From Candidatus Omnitrophota bacterium (GTDB lineage Bacteria; Hinthialibacterota; Hinthialibacteria; Hinthialibacterales; Hinthialibacteraceae): a DNA stretch of 38,858 bases. The notes beneath the pieces were generated by a model. The model saw nothing but the letters and a program-made list of their open reading frames with translations. It was not told the DNA's origin and made no database searches. Both the position numbers and the translations under genes were made by a program. Position 1 is the stretch's first letter, and the number at the start of each line of letters is the position of its first letter. The DNA lies in assembly GCA_040755155.1 (NCBI GenBank), contig JBFMBP010000126.1, forward strand, positions 1-38,858, given 5' to 3'. Shown one piece after another: positions 14,395 through 21,719 of the stretch.

Positions 14395-16407
14395 TTATTT
14401 AGCTTCTACGGCAGACTTGCGCTTCATAAAGCCCGCATAATCTCCCGCATCGGGAATGCCGGGATTCAGGTACCAATATCCCAAATACGACGCTAGCGAA
14501 CCGGGATAGATTGAGCGCTTGATGTTCATCCAGGTCAGTTGATCGCCTACGGAATAGTAAATGTATGTTTTTCCCTGATATTCGATAATATCTGGATCGG
14601 AAACATTAATTCCGTCGTTGATTTCGCTGGGAACCAGAATAGGATTGGCCGCGCTGCGCTCCCAGGTTATCAAGTCTTTTGAGCGGGTAATGTATGTTTC
14701 GAAATAATGCCGGGGCGCTCGGTGTTCGGTATACAGGACGTAATAGAAGCCATTGGCGTAACGAATGCAGGGGCAGGCTGTATAGCGGTCGGTTCCGAAT
14801 ATCGCATCAGGTTGCTTCGTCCAATTTAATATATCCTTTGAAACGGCGAATTTGGTCGTGAAGGGCGGATAGGTTGGATCGTTGGATTCGTAAGCCATAA
14901 CGAATCCGTCCGGCGCTTCGCAGACGGAACTGTTGAAGAGATGTTCCTTCTCCTGCTGGATGACAACCTGCGATTCCCAGTTTTTCAGATCGGTTGACTT
15001 GAACATGGTTACGTCGTTCCAGTCGTTGTTTTCGAAACGCGACGCGAAGGCGTAGAAGACATCTTTGTAGACGATGGCGCAAGCCAGTCCATATCCTTCC
15101 GCGAACCGCGCCATTTCTTCTCCGGTTTCGGCGTCTTCCAATTTCAAGTAATAATCGGAGCGGCTGCCGCCGGATGCGGGGCGGACGCATTCCATCTGGC
15201 ATAACCGTCCTTTCCATACGAAGGGCGCGATTTCGCACATGTCCTTGCGGATCAGTTGCGTTGTCTGAAGCGGGGGATGCGTTGGAGCGATCGGCGGCGG
15301 CATAAGATCATTGAACGCTTCCACGGGCCAATGGCCGAGGCGGTGAATTCCTTTGGGAACGTCCTGCGTGAATTGGACGCAAGCTTGAACTGCGCCTTTG
15401 GCGGTGTATTGAATGTCTTTCGAGCTGTCTTTATCCACTTTTACGCCAAAAACTTTGTATCCCATCAACGTACAATCCTCGAAATCCACATGCAGGTATT
15501 TTCCATTTTGGACGCTTTGGACAATGCCGTCGGTCGGCGTTCCTTGAGGCTGAGAATAATTGAGCGCGATCAAGCGGCAGCGCTCCGTCTTGATGCGCGT
15601 ATACGTATGGAATCCATAATTGCCGCCTTTGAGCGCGCACTGCGGGCCGGCTATCGTACAATCTACGAAATAGATGTCAGGTCGGTTTGGCATGGCGGGA
15701 TTCTCCACCCGCACGTAGGCTCCCGCCGCGTCGCCCCACCAATCCAGCGACCAGAGATGGCAGCGGCGGAAGACGATCGGCTCATCCGTTCGCGACAGAC
15801 AACTGGCGACTCCGCCGCCGAAGGCGCGGCCAATGCTGATGCAATCCTCCACGACGACCGTGAATGGTTCGATGCGGTTGGTGCAGTCCCACATAAGTCC
15901 GCCGTCGCCGCCCGTTACATAGAGATTGCGCAGAATCCAGCGATCCCAAAAGATGGCGGAAAAGGTGGGGTCCTTATGTTCCGGCGACCATCCTTGCTGC
16001 GTCGCCCGAATCGGCCCCCACCAGTCGTAACTTTTAAATCCCTTGGATGGATCGCTGGAATCGATCACTACGCGGTTCGGCTTTCCCGAACCTAAGCTGC
16101 CGTCCACATCGCCGACGAGTTCGTTATAGGCGCCTTGCGCGCCGCTGCAAGCGGGGGAAAGCATGGCCTCCATATAAGTATCGGGTCTGATGATGATGCG
16201 ATGGCCGCCCTTGTCGTCGGGAATGGCGTCTAGCGCGGCTTGAATCGTGTTGAACGCCTTCGCCCAAGACAAGCCGTCGGAATTGTCGCCCAGTTTAGAG
16301 ACGTAAAATGTAGTTCCCGTCCGTTGGATTTCGGGAACGGGGGGCGTATGGAATTCCGCCGCTTGTGCGCATGGAATTAAAAAACTAAGAAGCAACGGGA
16401 AGAGCAT
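14395..16407 (-). CDS. Exported beta-helix plus GH43-like five-bladed propeller protein
   Basis: A 670-residue protein with a signal peptide (MLFPLLLSFLIPCAQA, then AEF). Residues about 30-335 start with TTFYVSKLGDNSDGLSWAKA and TIQAALDAIP, the usual entry to a pectate-lyase-like parallel beta-helix, and continue in rungs (VVEDCISIGRAF, YFVDCTIAGPQC). From about residue 390 the sequence turns to blades like those of GH43/GH32-type beta-propellers: DVTMFKSTDLKNWE, CPCIRYANGFYYVLY, YITRSKDLITWE, then DGINVSDPDIIEYQGKTYIYY. Repeated 'S-x-D-L-x-x-W' blade ends are a hallmark of glycosidases that read out sugar chains. Both parts together suggest extracellular polysaccharide breakdown or binding. 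AAAGGA precedes the ATG at 16407. It appears to be a single-gene unit. Confidence 0.78.
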   Translation of the reverse strand: MLFPLLLSFLIPCAQAAEFHTPPVPEIQRTGTTFYVSKLGDNSDGLSWAKAFNTIQAALDAIPDDKGGHRIIIRPDTYMEAMLSPACSGAQGAYNELVGDVDGSLGSGKPNRVVIDSSDPSKGFKSYDWWGPIRATQQGWSPEHKDPTFSAIFWDRWILRNLYVTGGDGGLMWDCTNRIEPFTVVVEDCISIGRAFGGGVASCLSRTDEPIVFRRCHLWSLDWWGDAAGAYVRVENPAMPNRPDIYFVDCTIAGPQCALKGGNYGFHTYTRIKTERCRLIALNYSQPQGTPTDGIVQSVQNGKYLHVDFEDCTLMGYKVFGVKVDKDSSKDIQYTAKGAVQACVQFTQDVPKGIHRLGHWPVEAFNDLMPPPIAPTHPPLQTTQLIRKDMCEIAPFVWKGRLCQMECVRPASGGSRSDYYLKLEDAETGEEMARFAEGYGLACAIVYKDVFYAFASRFENNDWNDVTMFKSTDLKNWESQVVIQQEKEHLFNSSVCEAPDGFVMAYESNDPTYPPFTTKFAVSKDILNWTKQPDAIFGTDRYTACPCIRYANGFYYVLYTEHRAPRHYFETYITRSKDLITWERSAANPILVPSEINDGINVSDPDIIEYQGKTYIYYSVGDQLTWMNIKRSIYPGSLASYLGYWYLNPGIPDAGDYAGFMKRKSAVEAK

Positions 16408-16571
16408 GTATATAATCCTTTCTTTTTATAACCGTGGATAAATGGCCGTTACGATTATTTCCCTTAAGCTGTTAGGTTGATTCCTAACAGAATATAAGAG
16501 AGAGGTTTTGAAGTTAAGAGTCAAATGCCGAGTAAGATTTATATTGACTTAGCTTGTCGCGAAAAACGCAA

Positions 16572-16603
16572 AGGGAGGACGGTCGATGAATCCCGTCCTC
16601 CCT
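16572..16603 (-). terminator. Terminator of the cytochrome operon
   Basis: A perfect 11-bp stem (AGGGAGGACGG at 16572-16582, CCGTCCTCCCT at 16593-16603) has a 10-nt loop. On the minus strand it is followed by TGCGTTTTTCGCG. It lies 24 nt past the stop of the octahaem cytochrome gene, the last gene of the minus-strand respiratory operon. The remaining intergenic sequence to 16407 shows no gene. Confidence 0.85.
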
Positions 16604-16626
16604 CTCTGCGCATTTTGCTTAAGCCG

Positions 16627-18111
16627 TTATTTCGCGTATCGCGCTTGAAATTCCTGCTGACGGCGCAGACGTTCGGCTTTTTCCTCTAGAGATAGTTTAT
16701 TTTCATACCAACGATGATTGTCCTCTTCGAAGAGTTGCTTCAGCTGCGCATCCAAGGCTTTCGCCGCCGTTATTTTCGCGTCGTCGCCGGATTGCAGACC
16801 TTTTTCCACAAGTTCTTGCAATTCGGGAATGAATTCCGAATAGAAATTGCGCGCCACTTCGTAGGTTCCATGCCAATGGGTGATGTCCGGCCCCATCATC
16901 GAGGCGCCATGCCGCGCGCGGCGGCCTTCGTGATGCCAAATTTCAAACCAGGTGAAATCGATCTTGTTGGAAAATTCCGCCGGACGCAGCAGCGGTTTGG
17001 CGAGAGCCATCAGTTCCAAACCGGGGCTGGCGAATTTCTCATGATAAAGTTGGATCAATCCATCGTATTGTTCGTAAAATCCCTTGATGAAGTTGCTGTT
17101 GTGGCAATTCGAACAAACGTCGATCATATTCATTCGCCGCGTTTCCCAATTGACCGCTGCGCCGGGCAATCCCATTTTTTTATCGCTCGTTTCCGGGCGA
17201 ATGGAAATCGCCGGGCGGTTGTTCCAGGATATCCGCATTCCCACGTCGTGCGTAACCGGCTGTTTGGACGTGGCTGACATGTGGCAGGTCGAGCAGGTCG
17301 GCGCCGCCGAGTAATCTTCCCCTAAAACCCATTTCGCGTTGTCGAGATTCATCTCGTTAATGTGGGCGCGGAAAGCAACGCCGTGCTTGGATTCGTTATA
17401 AATTTCAATCTGCGGATGATCGGGTCCCATGTGGCATTTGCCGCAGTTTTCGGGATGGCGCGCTTGCGCGGCGGAAAAGGCGTGCCGCGAATGGCACGCA
17501 GTGCAAGAACCTTCCGATCCGTCCGGATTGATGCGCCCGATGCCGGTGTTCGGCCAGGTGGCGGGATCCAGCTTTCCGCCTTCCAGCGGACGCACTTCCG
17601 ATCCGTGGCATTGCCAGCAGCCGTTCACTGCCGCTGCGGAAACTCCCTTGGGAAACGCTGTTGTGGTAAAGCCGTTGTTGCCCTCAACGACTTCGGCCAG
17701 CGTATTGTCGAGCGAACCCATGATGCGTCCCGCTTTGGCGTGGTGGGAATTCGTGAATTGCTCCACTTCTTTTTCGTGGCAGCGGGCGCAGTCGCGGGGG
17801 CTGACGATGATCGAGATGCGTTTTCCTTTGTAAGTCGTTCCATCATTTCGCATGATATTGTGCTGAAAGGCATCCTTGTCGCCTTCTTCCGCCATGTGAC
17901 ATTCGTAACAGCCAACGTTGGCGCGATAATGCTTGCTCGATCCCCATTGATCGTAGATGGATGGCGTTTCCACTTTATGGCATTCGATGCACTCGGCGGA
18001 TTCAGGCGTCAACTCTTTGGGTGAAAAAGTCGCCTGCGCTGAAAGCAGCGCAGCGCATGGCAGAACGAGCGCCGCGGTTGCGAGGAGAGTCGTTTTCCTT
18101 GCTCCATTCAT
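16627..18111 (-). CDS. Octahaem c cytochrome, hydroxylamine oxidoreductase family
   Basis: A 494-residue periplasmic protein with a signal peptide (about residues 1-26) and eight CxxCH haem c motifs starting at Cys 41, 68, 108, 165, 203, 223, 273 and 333. The span WPNTGIGRINPDGSEGSC, then HPENCGKCHMGPDHPQ and EIYNESKHG, is characteristic of the HAO family. Past the last haem, WFEIWHHEGRRARHGA leads to MMGPDITHWHG. In HAO homologues I expect a Tyr where Ile410 stands, the residue that crosslinks to the catalytic haem in oxidising enzymes. Its absence points to reduction of nitrite or hydroxylamine (as proposed for epsilon-proteobacterial Hao) rather than oxidation; this is an inference. GGAGG (18120-18124) precedes the ATG. 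It is the last gene of an operon with an NrfD subunit, ferredoxin and tetrahaem cytochrome. Confidence 0.88.
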   Translation of the reverse strand: MNGARKTTLLATAALVLPCAALLSAQATFSPKELTPESAECIECHKVETPSIYDQWGSSKHYRANVGCYECHMAEEGDKDAFQHNIMRNDGTTYKGKRISIIVSPRDCARCHEKEVEQFTNSHHAKAGRIMGSLDNTLAEVVEGNNGFTTTAFPKGVSAAAVNGCWQCHGSEVRPLEGGKLDPATWPNTGIGRINPDGSEGSCTACHSRHAFSAAQARHPENCGKCHMGPDHPQIEIYNESKHGVAFRAHINEMNLDNAKWVLGEDYSAAPTCSTCHMSATSKQPVTHDVGMRISWNNRPAISIRPETSDKKMGLPGAAVNWETRRMNMIDVCSNCHNSNFIKGFYEQYDGLIQLYHEKFASPGLELMALAKPLLRPAEFSNKIDFTWFEIWHHEGRRARHGASMMGPDITHWHGTYEVARNFYSEFIPELQELVEKGLQSGDDAKITAAKALDAQLKQLFEEDNHRWYENKLSLEEKAERLRRQQEFQARYAK

Positions 18112-18192
18112 GACGGAAGCCTCCAAAAATCGATATCTATTATTCTATTAAAAAAATACTCGGTGGACGCCGTAGGAATTCGCCGTTACTTT

Positions 18193-19452
18193 TTACGCCT
18201 CTTTGTGAAATTCTCCCGACACGATGGGAAGCGCCAGGCGCATCATCCAGCTGAAGAGCAACAAGCCGAACGCCCAAATGCCAACGCAAATCGTCAGTTC
18301 GTTCGCAGTGGGGACGTATTCCACAATCTCCCCCAACGGCGTCGGCAGAAATCCGGGAACGATCAATCCCAAACCCTTTTCGATCCAGATTCCAATTATG
18401 GAAAGAACGCAGGCGACGTTCAGCCATTCGATTCGATTGGCCGCCGCCGGGACGATCAAGATAATCGCCGCGATCGTTTCCATCGTTACGGCGCACCAAA
18501 TCCAGGGAACCAGCGCATGATGGCCATGCAATCCGAAAAACAGGTATTGGGAACTCGATACGTGCAGCGAGTCGCTGTAAAACTCCTTGAACACTTCGCA
18601 GCCGAGCAGGAACAGGTTGATGAGCAGCGACACCGTAACGATTTGGCGGAGAAGATGCAAGGCTTTGTCGCCGATGTGGTAATTCGAAATGCGGCGAATG
18701 ATCTGGAAGGCGATAATCATCAAGCCGGGGCCAGCGGTGAACGCCGAGCCGAGAAAGCGAGGGGCCACAATCGCCGCGTTCCAGAATGGACGACCGACCA
18801 GCCCGACATAGAGGAACGCCGTAACGGTATGAATGGATACCGCCCATACGATGGATAGCAGAACGAAGGGCATATACAGCCACTTATTCGGATGTCTTCC
18901 CAGATAAGCCATATAGAGCAAATAACCGCAAATATGGACGTTGATTAGCAAGTAACCGTTGAGCACGACGACGTCCCAACTCAGCATGGATATGGGAAAA
19001 TTAAACAATCCGATGATCGGAATCAAATGCCAGAAGCGGTCGGGCCGTCCCAAATCCACTAACACGAACAACATACACATGACAATAGCGGCGACAGCTA
19101 ACAATTCGCCGAAGATGACGACGTTGTGCATTTCTTCGATGCGGTAGATATAAGCGGGAATTACCAGCATCACCGCCGCCGCCGCCATGCCCACGAGGAA
19201 CGTAAAATTGGCGATATAGAGGCCCCAGGATACCTGATCCGTCATCCCCGTCGCAATCAATCCGTATACGAATTGGATGCAGTACGCCCGCAAGCCGGCT
19301 AGCGAGAGGATGGTTAGAATCGTCATCCAGGCGTAAAAGGCCGCGTCGCCGCGAAAGCTCAGCCGCGCCGCCCGGAGAAGAAATATCGCGTAGTCTTTGA
19401 TGGCGTTGGATTTTTTGGTTTCCACGTCCAATCCTCGGATCGTTTCGTTCAT
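18193..19452 (-). CDS. nrfD: NrfD/PsrC/DsrP-type quinol-interacting membrane subunit
   Basis: A 419-residue polytopic membrane protein with about ten hydrophobic segments and the character of the NrfD/PsrC family, which exchanges electrons between the quinone pool and a periplasmic iron-sulfur partner. Matching features are the early loop DQVSWGLYIANFTFLVGMAAAA, then VLVDLGRPDRFWHLIP, then ISMLSWDVVVLNGYLL, phrases shared by DsrP, HmcC and ActC-type proteins. Its ATG overlaps the ferredoxin stop (ATGA), so the two are co-translated and surely partners. It lies 81 nt upstream of the octahaem cytochrome. It has no haem b signature I can assign. The gene symbol denotes the family, not proven nitrite reductase function. 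Confidence 0.88.
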   Translation of the reverse strand: MNETIRGLDVETKKSNAIKDYAIFLLRAARLSFRGDAAFYAWMTILTILSLAGLRAYCIQFVYGLIATGMTDQVSWGLYIANFTFLVGMAAAAVMLVIPAYIYRIEEMHNVVIFGELLAVAAIVMCMLFVLVDLGRPDRFWHLIPIIGLFNFPISMLSWDVVVLNGYLLINVHICGYLLYMAYLGRHPNKWLYMPFVLLSIVWAVSIHTVTAFLYVGLVGRPFWNAAIVAPRFLGSAFTAGPGLMIIAFQIIRRISNYHIGDKALHLLRQIVTVSLLINLFLLGCEVFKEFYSDSLHVSSSQYLFFGLHGHHALVPWIWCAVTMETIAAIILIVPAAANRIEWLNVACVLSIIGIWIEKGLGLIVPGFLPTPLGEIVEYVPTANELTICVGIWAFGLLLFSWMMRLALPIVSGEFHKEA

Positions 19453-20411
19453 TTATCGAACCAGTAATAGAATCGGGGCAGCGTCCCTGCCTCTTCCTTA
19501 AAGATATAGACCCGCTTTTCGCGCAGAATATGCCGGATTGTACTGTCGGAGTCCAACATATTTCCAAACTGGCGCGCTCCCGTTGGACACGCTTCCATAC
19601 ATTTAGGATTCAAGCCTTTTCTCACGCGGCCTAAACAGAAGGTGCATTTTTCCATCGTTCCTTTAGGCCGGATGCGGTTTCCCAGATAAGCCATTTCCGT
19701 ATTGATTTCCTCTTTGGGAATCGAGGGTTTAGTGAAATTGAAGCGGCGCGCCCAATAGGGGCAGGCGGCTTCGCAATAGCGGCATCCGATGCACCAGTTG
19801 TAATCCACTACGACGACGCCGTCCTGTTCCTTCCAGGTGGCTCGAACCGGACAGGCTTTAACGCAAGGCGGATTGTCGCATTGGTGGCATTGCACCGGCA
19901 TATAGTATTTCCCCTCGGCGGGCACGGTCTCCGGCTGGTAGTAATGATCGGATTTTTCAACGTCCAACGTACCGTTGGGCATTTCCAAAACCCGGATATA
20001 TTGGATTTCGGGATTGCGCGATGAATTGTTTTCGCCCACGCAGGCGTGAACGCAGCGGCGGCAGCCTATGCAGCGCCCAATGTTAAGCGCGTAAGCGTAT
20101 TGAACTCCGGGAAGCGGTTTGGGATCCGAGACGCTCGCCTCCACGCCGTACTGTTCTTTCATCTCTTTTTCGATCCGCCGGAGGATGGCGTCCATTTTTT
20201 CCGGCGTCAATCGCTCGTATTGCTGCTGGACGAAGGCTTCGAGGTCTGCGTCGTTTTCGAAATGGCGCAGAGGTTCCAACGCCGCGCCCAAACCTCCTGC
20301 AAACAGAGCGCTGAGAGCGCCCATCTTAATAAAACTGCGGCGCTCGAATGGCTTGGCCGCCGAGGGATTCTTTGATGGTTGGCCGCCGATTTTTTGCGAT
20401 TGATTCACCAT
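19449..20411 (-). CDS. nrfC: Tat-exported ferredoxin subunit with four [4Fe-4S] clusters (NrfC/DsrO-like)
   Basis: A 320-residue protein. The N-terminus has a twin-arginine signal (ERRSFIKMGALSALFAGG, Arg24-Arg25), so it is folded in the cytoplasm and exported. Sixteen cysteines form four cluster sites: C114/117/120/124 (CIGCRRCVHAC), C175/178/183/187 (CHQCDNPPCVKACP), C207/210/213/217 (CIGCRYCEAACP) and C256/259/271/275 (CTFCLGRVRKGLNPKCMEACP). This is the layout of NrfC, PsrB and DsrO electron-transfer subunits that sit between an NrfD membrane protein and a catalytic or cytochrome subunit. The ATG at 20411 follows GGAGA and shares one base with the stop of the tetrahaem cytochrome (TGATG); its own stop overlaps the next start. 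Confidence 0.92.
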   Translation of the reverse strand: MVNQSQKIGGQPSKNPSAAKPFERRSFIKMGALSALFAGGLGAALEPLRHFENDADLEAFVQQQYERLTPEKMDAILRRIEKEMKEQYGVEASVSDPKPLPGVQYAYALNIGRCIGCRRCVHACVGENNSSRNPEIQYIRVLEMPNGTLDVEKSDHYYQPETVPAEGKYYMPVQCHQCDNPPCVKACPVRATWKEQDGVVVVDYNWCIGCRYCEAACPYWARRFNFTKPSIPKEEINTEMAYLGNRIRPKGTMEKCTFCLGRVRKGLNPKCMEACPTGARQFGNMLDSDSTIRHILREKRVYIFKEEAGTLPRFYYWFDK

Positions 20412-21019
20412 CAGACTCTCCTTGCGATCTTATACTCGCGGCCTTTCGCGGGACGGGGCATGGGCGCGATTTTGGGAAATTTTGGAGCGTGAGGATCATG
20501 ACACTGTATGCACAACAGGCGTTGGCGCTCTCCTTGCCGAGGATCCCAATATCCAATGAATTTCCCATGCGCTCCAGCCAGCCAATCGCGGTAAACCAGG
20601 CCGTGACATTTTCCACAGAGTTCCGCTGGACGGTTGGCGGGAATTTCGCTTCCGTCGTGAGCGGCGTAGGCGTTGCGATTCGTTAAGAGGTGGCAGTTCA
20701 AGCAGTAGTCGTTACGTCCATGGTCTAGTTTGATATTCATATGCTCCGCGATCAGAGTATGCCGTTCCGTTTGCGATTCGATGATTTCATGACATTCGCT
20801 GCATTGATATTCGAAGCCGCTGAGACGCAGACGCAAGGGACGAAATTCGCCTCGGATCGGCTGAAAATCGATGGCGGTCTTTTTCGCTGGCGTGGGAGGT
20901 TTCAATTCGTTCTGAGATGCGGATAAGCACAACGCGCCGATTGCGCAGAGCGCAGCGATGGAAAAAACGGCGGCGACTCCTGCTTTTCGATCGGTCTTGC
21001 GAATAGATAATTTCCCCAT
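20411..21019 (-). CDS. Membrane-anchored tetrahaem cytochrome c
   Basis: A 202-residue protein with a single hydrophobic N-terminal segment (about residues 13-35) that acts as signal or anchor, followed by four CxxCH motifs at Cys 73, 106, 135 and 170. Several extra His residues (HTLIAEHMN, DHGRND, AHDGSEI, AHGKF) can serve as distal haem ligands. The haem spacing (33, 29 and 35 residues) differs from NrfH/NapC, so I call it only a small tetrahaem cytochrome of the DsrJ-like or general electron-shuttle kind. The ATG at 21019 has GAGG about 10 nt upstream; a second ATG at 21040 lacks one. It is the first gene of the operon and shares a TGATG junction with the ferredoxin gene. Confidence 0.85.
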   Translation of the reverse strand: MGKLSIRKTDRKAGVAAVFSIAALCAIGALCLSASQNELKPPTPAKKTAIDFQPIRGEFRPLRLRLSGFEYQCSECHEIIESQTERHTLIAEHMNIKLDHGRNDYCLNCHLLTNRNAYAAHDGSEIPANRPAELCGKCHGLVYRDWLAGAHGKFIGYWDPRQGERQRLLCIQCHDPHAPKFPKIAPMPRPAKGREYKIARRV

Positions 21020-21168
21020 CGAAGAAATCCTCGCGTCCATATTAAGGAGCGTTAAGGAACGGCGACTTGGAGGAATAACTTACGCCTCGCTCCTGATTCC
21101 GCTATCGCCGTCCATGACGCTTCCGGCTAAAAAAATGTTCTAACGGCTCTATAGAAATATTCTTCATT

Positions 21169-21198
21169 TATTTGTATACTTAATCTAGTATACAAATA
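21169..21198. promoter_or_regulatory. Perfect 12+12 bp inverted repeat, candidate Rrf2 operator
   Basis: TATTTGTATACT (21169-21180) and AGTATACAAATA (21187-21198) form a perfect inverted repeat with a 6-nt spacer (taatct). It lies 30 nt upstream of the Rrf2-family ATG and about 150 nt upstream of the divergent cytochrome operon. Rrf2 dimers such as IscR and NsrR bind dyads of about this size. Each arm also holds a TATACT hexamer that could be a -10 element. The repeat is seen; binding by the neighbouring Rrf2 protein is inferred. Confidence 0.7.
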
Positions 21199-21228
21199 CC
21201 ACAATACGATGAAAGGCGCAAGAGAAGA

Positions 21229-21675
21229 ATGCCCGCTTTATTGAAAATTTCCGACGCCGTCTCGCTCGCCTTTCATACGATGGGCGTTCTGGCCGAACAT
21301 GCGGATGCCTGCCTCAGCACCAAGGATATTGCGGAGCAGCTTCTCGTTTCCGAGCATCATTTGCAAAAAGTGCATCAACGCTTGGCGAAAATGGGATTGA
21401 TTCGCGCCATTCGCGGTCCCAAAGGTGGATTTCAATTGAACAAACCAGCGGAGAAGATCACCTTATTGGAAATTTACGAGGCGATCGATGGTCCGTTGAC
21501 GCCAAGCCAGTGTTTTCTGGGACGGCCAAAATGCTCCCGCGAGAATTGCATTCTCGGCCAGATGAACGACCAAGTGAATGAATTGGTAATGAATTATTTC
21601 CAGAAAGTAACCATCGATAAATTGAATTCCGCCGATCTTGCTAAGATCATTAAAAAATCAATGAAAAATCGATAA
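21229..21675 (+). CDS. Rrf2-family transcriptional regulator, probable Fe-S sensor
   Basis: A 148-residue winged-helix regulator of the Rrf2 family. The N-terminal half has the family's order: SDAVSLAFHTMGVLA, then STKDIAEQLLVSEHHLQKVHQRLAKMGLI, then the wing IRAIRGPKGGFQL. The family's three cysteines follow in QCFLGRPKCSRENCILG (spacing C-x6-C-x4-C), which in IscR, NsrR and RsrR hold an Fe-S cluster that senses cluster supply, NO or redox state. The cysteine spacing differs slightly from IscR, so the exact sensor type is open. It is transcribed divergently from the cytochrome/NrfD operon and has a perfect dyad in its promoter, so it likely controls itself and that operon. Confidence 0.9.
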   Translation: MPALLKISDAVSLAFHTMGVLAEHADACLSTKDIAEQLLVSEHHLQKVHQRLAKMGLIRAIRGPKGGFQLNKPAEKITLLEIYEAIDGPLTPSQCFLGRPKCSRENCILGQMNDQVNELVMNYFQKVTIDKLNSADLAKIIKKSMKNR

Positions 21676-21719
21676 AAGAAATTTTCATCTTTGCGATAGA
21701 TCAATCGGTTTTCGTTATT

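Noticed and set aside
15256-16095. Open frame on the plus strand opposite the beta-helix/GH43-like gene
   Set aside because: Antisense shadow with Arg-rich composition and no recognisable domain.
20411-21019. Calling the tetrahaem cytochrome NrfH/NapC
   Set aside because: The four haem motifs are spaced more widely and the sequence around them lacks the NapC/NrfH pattern.
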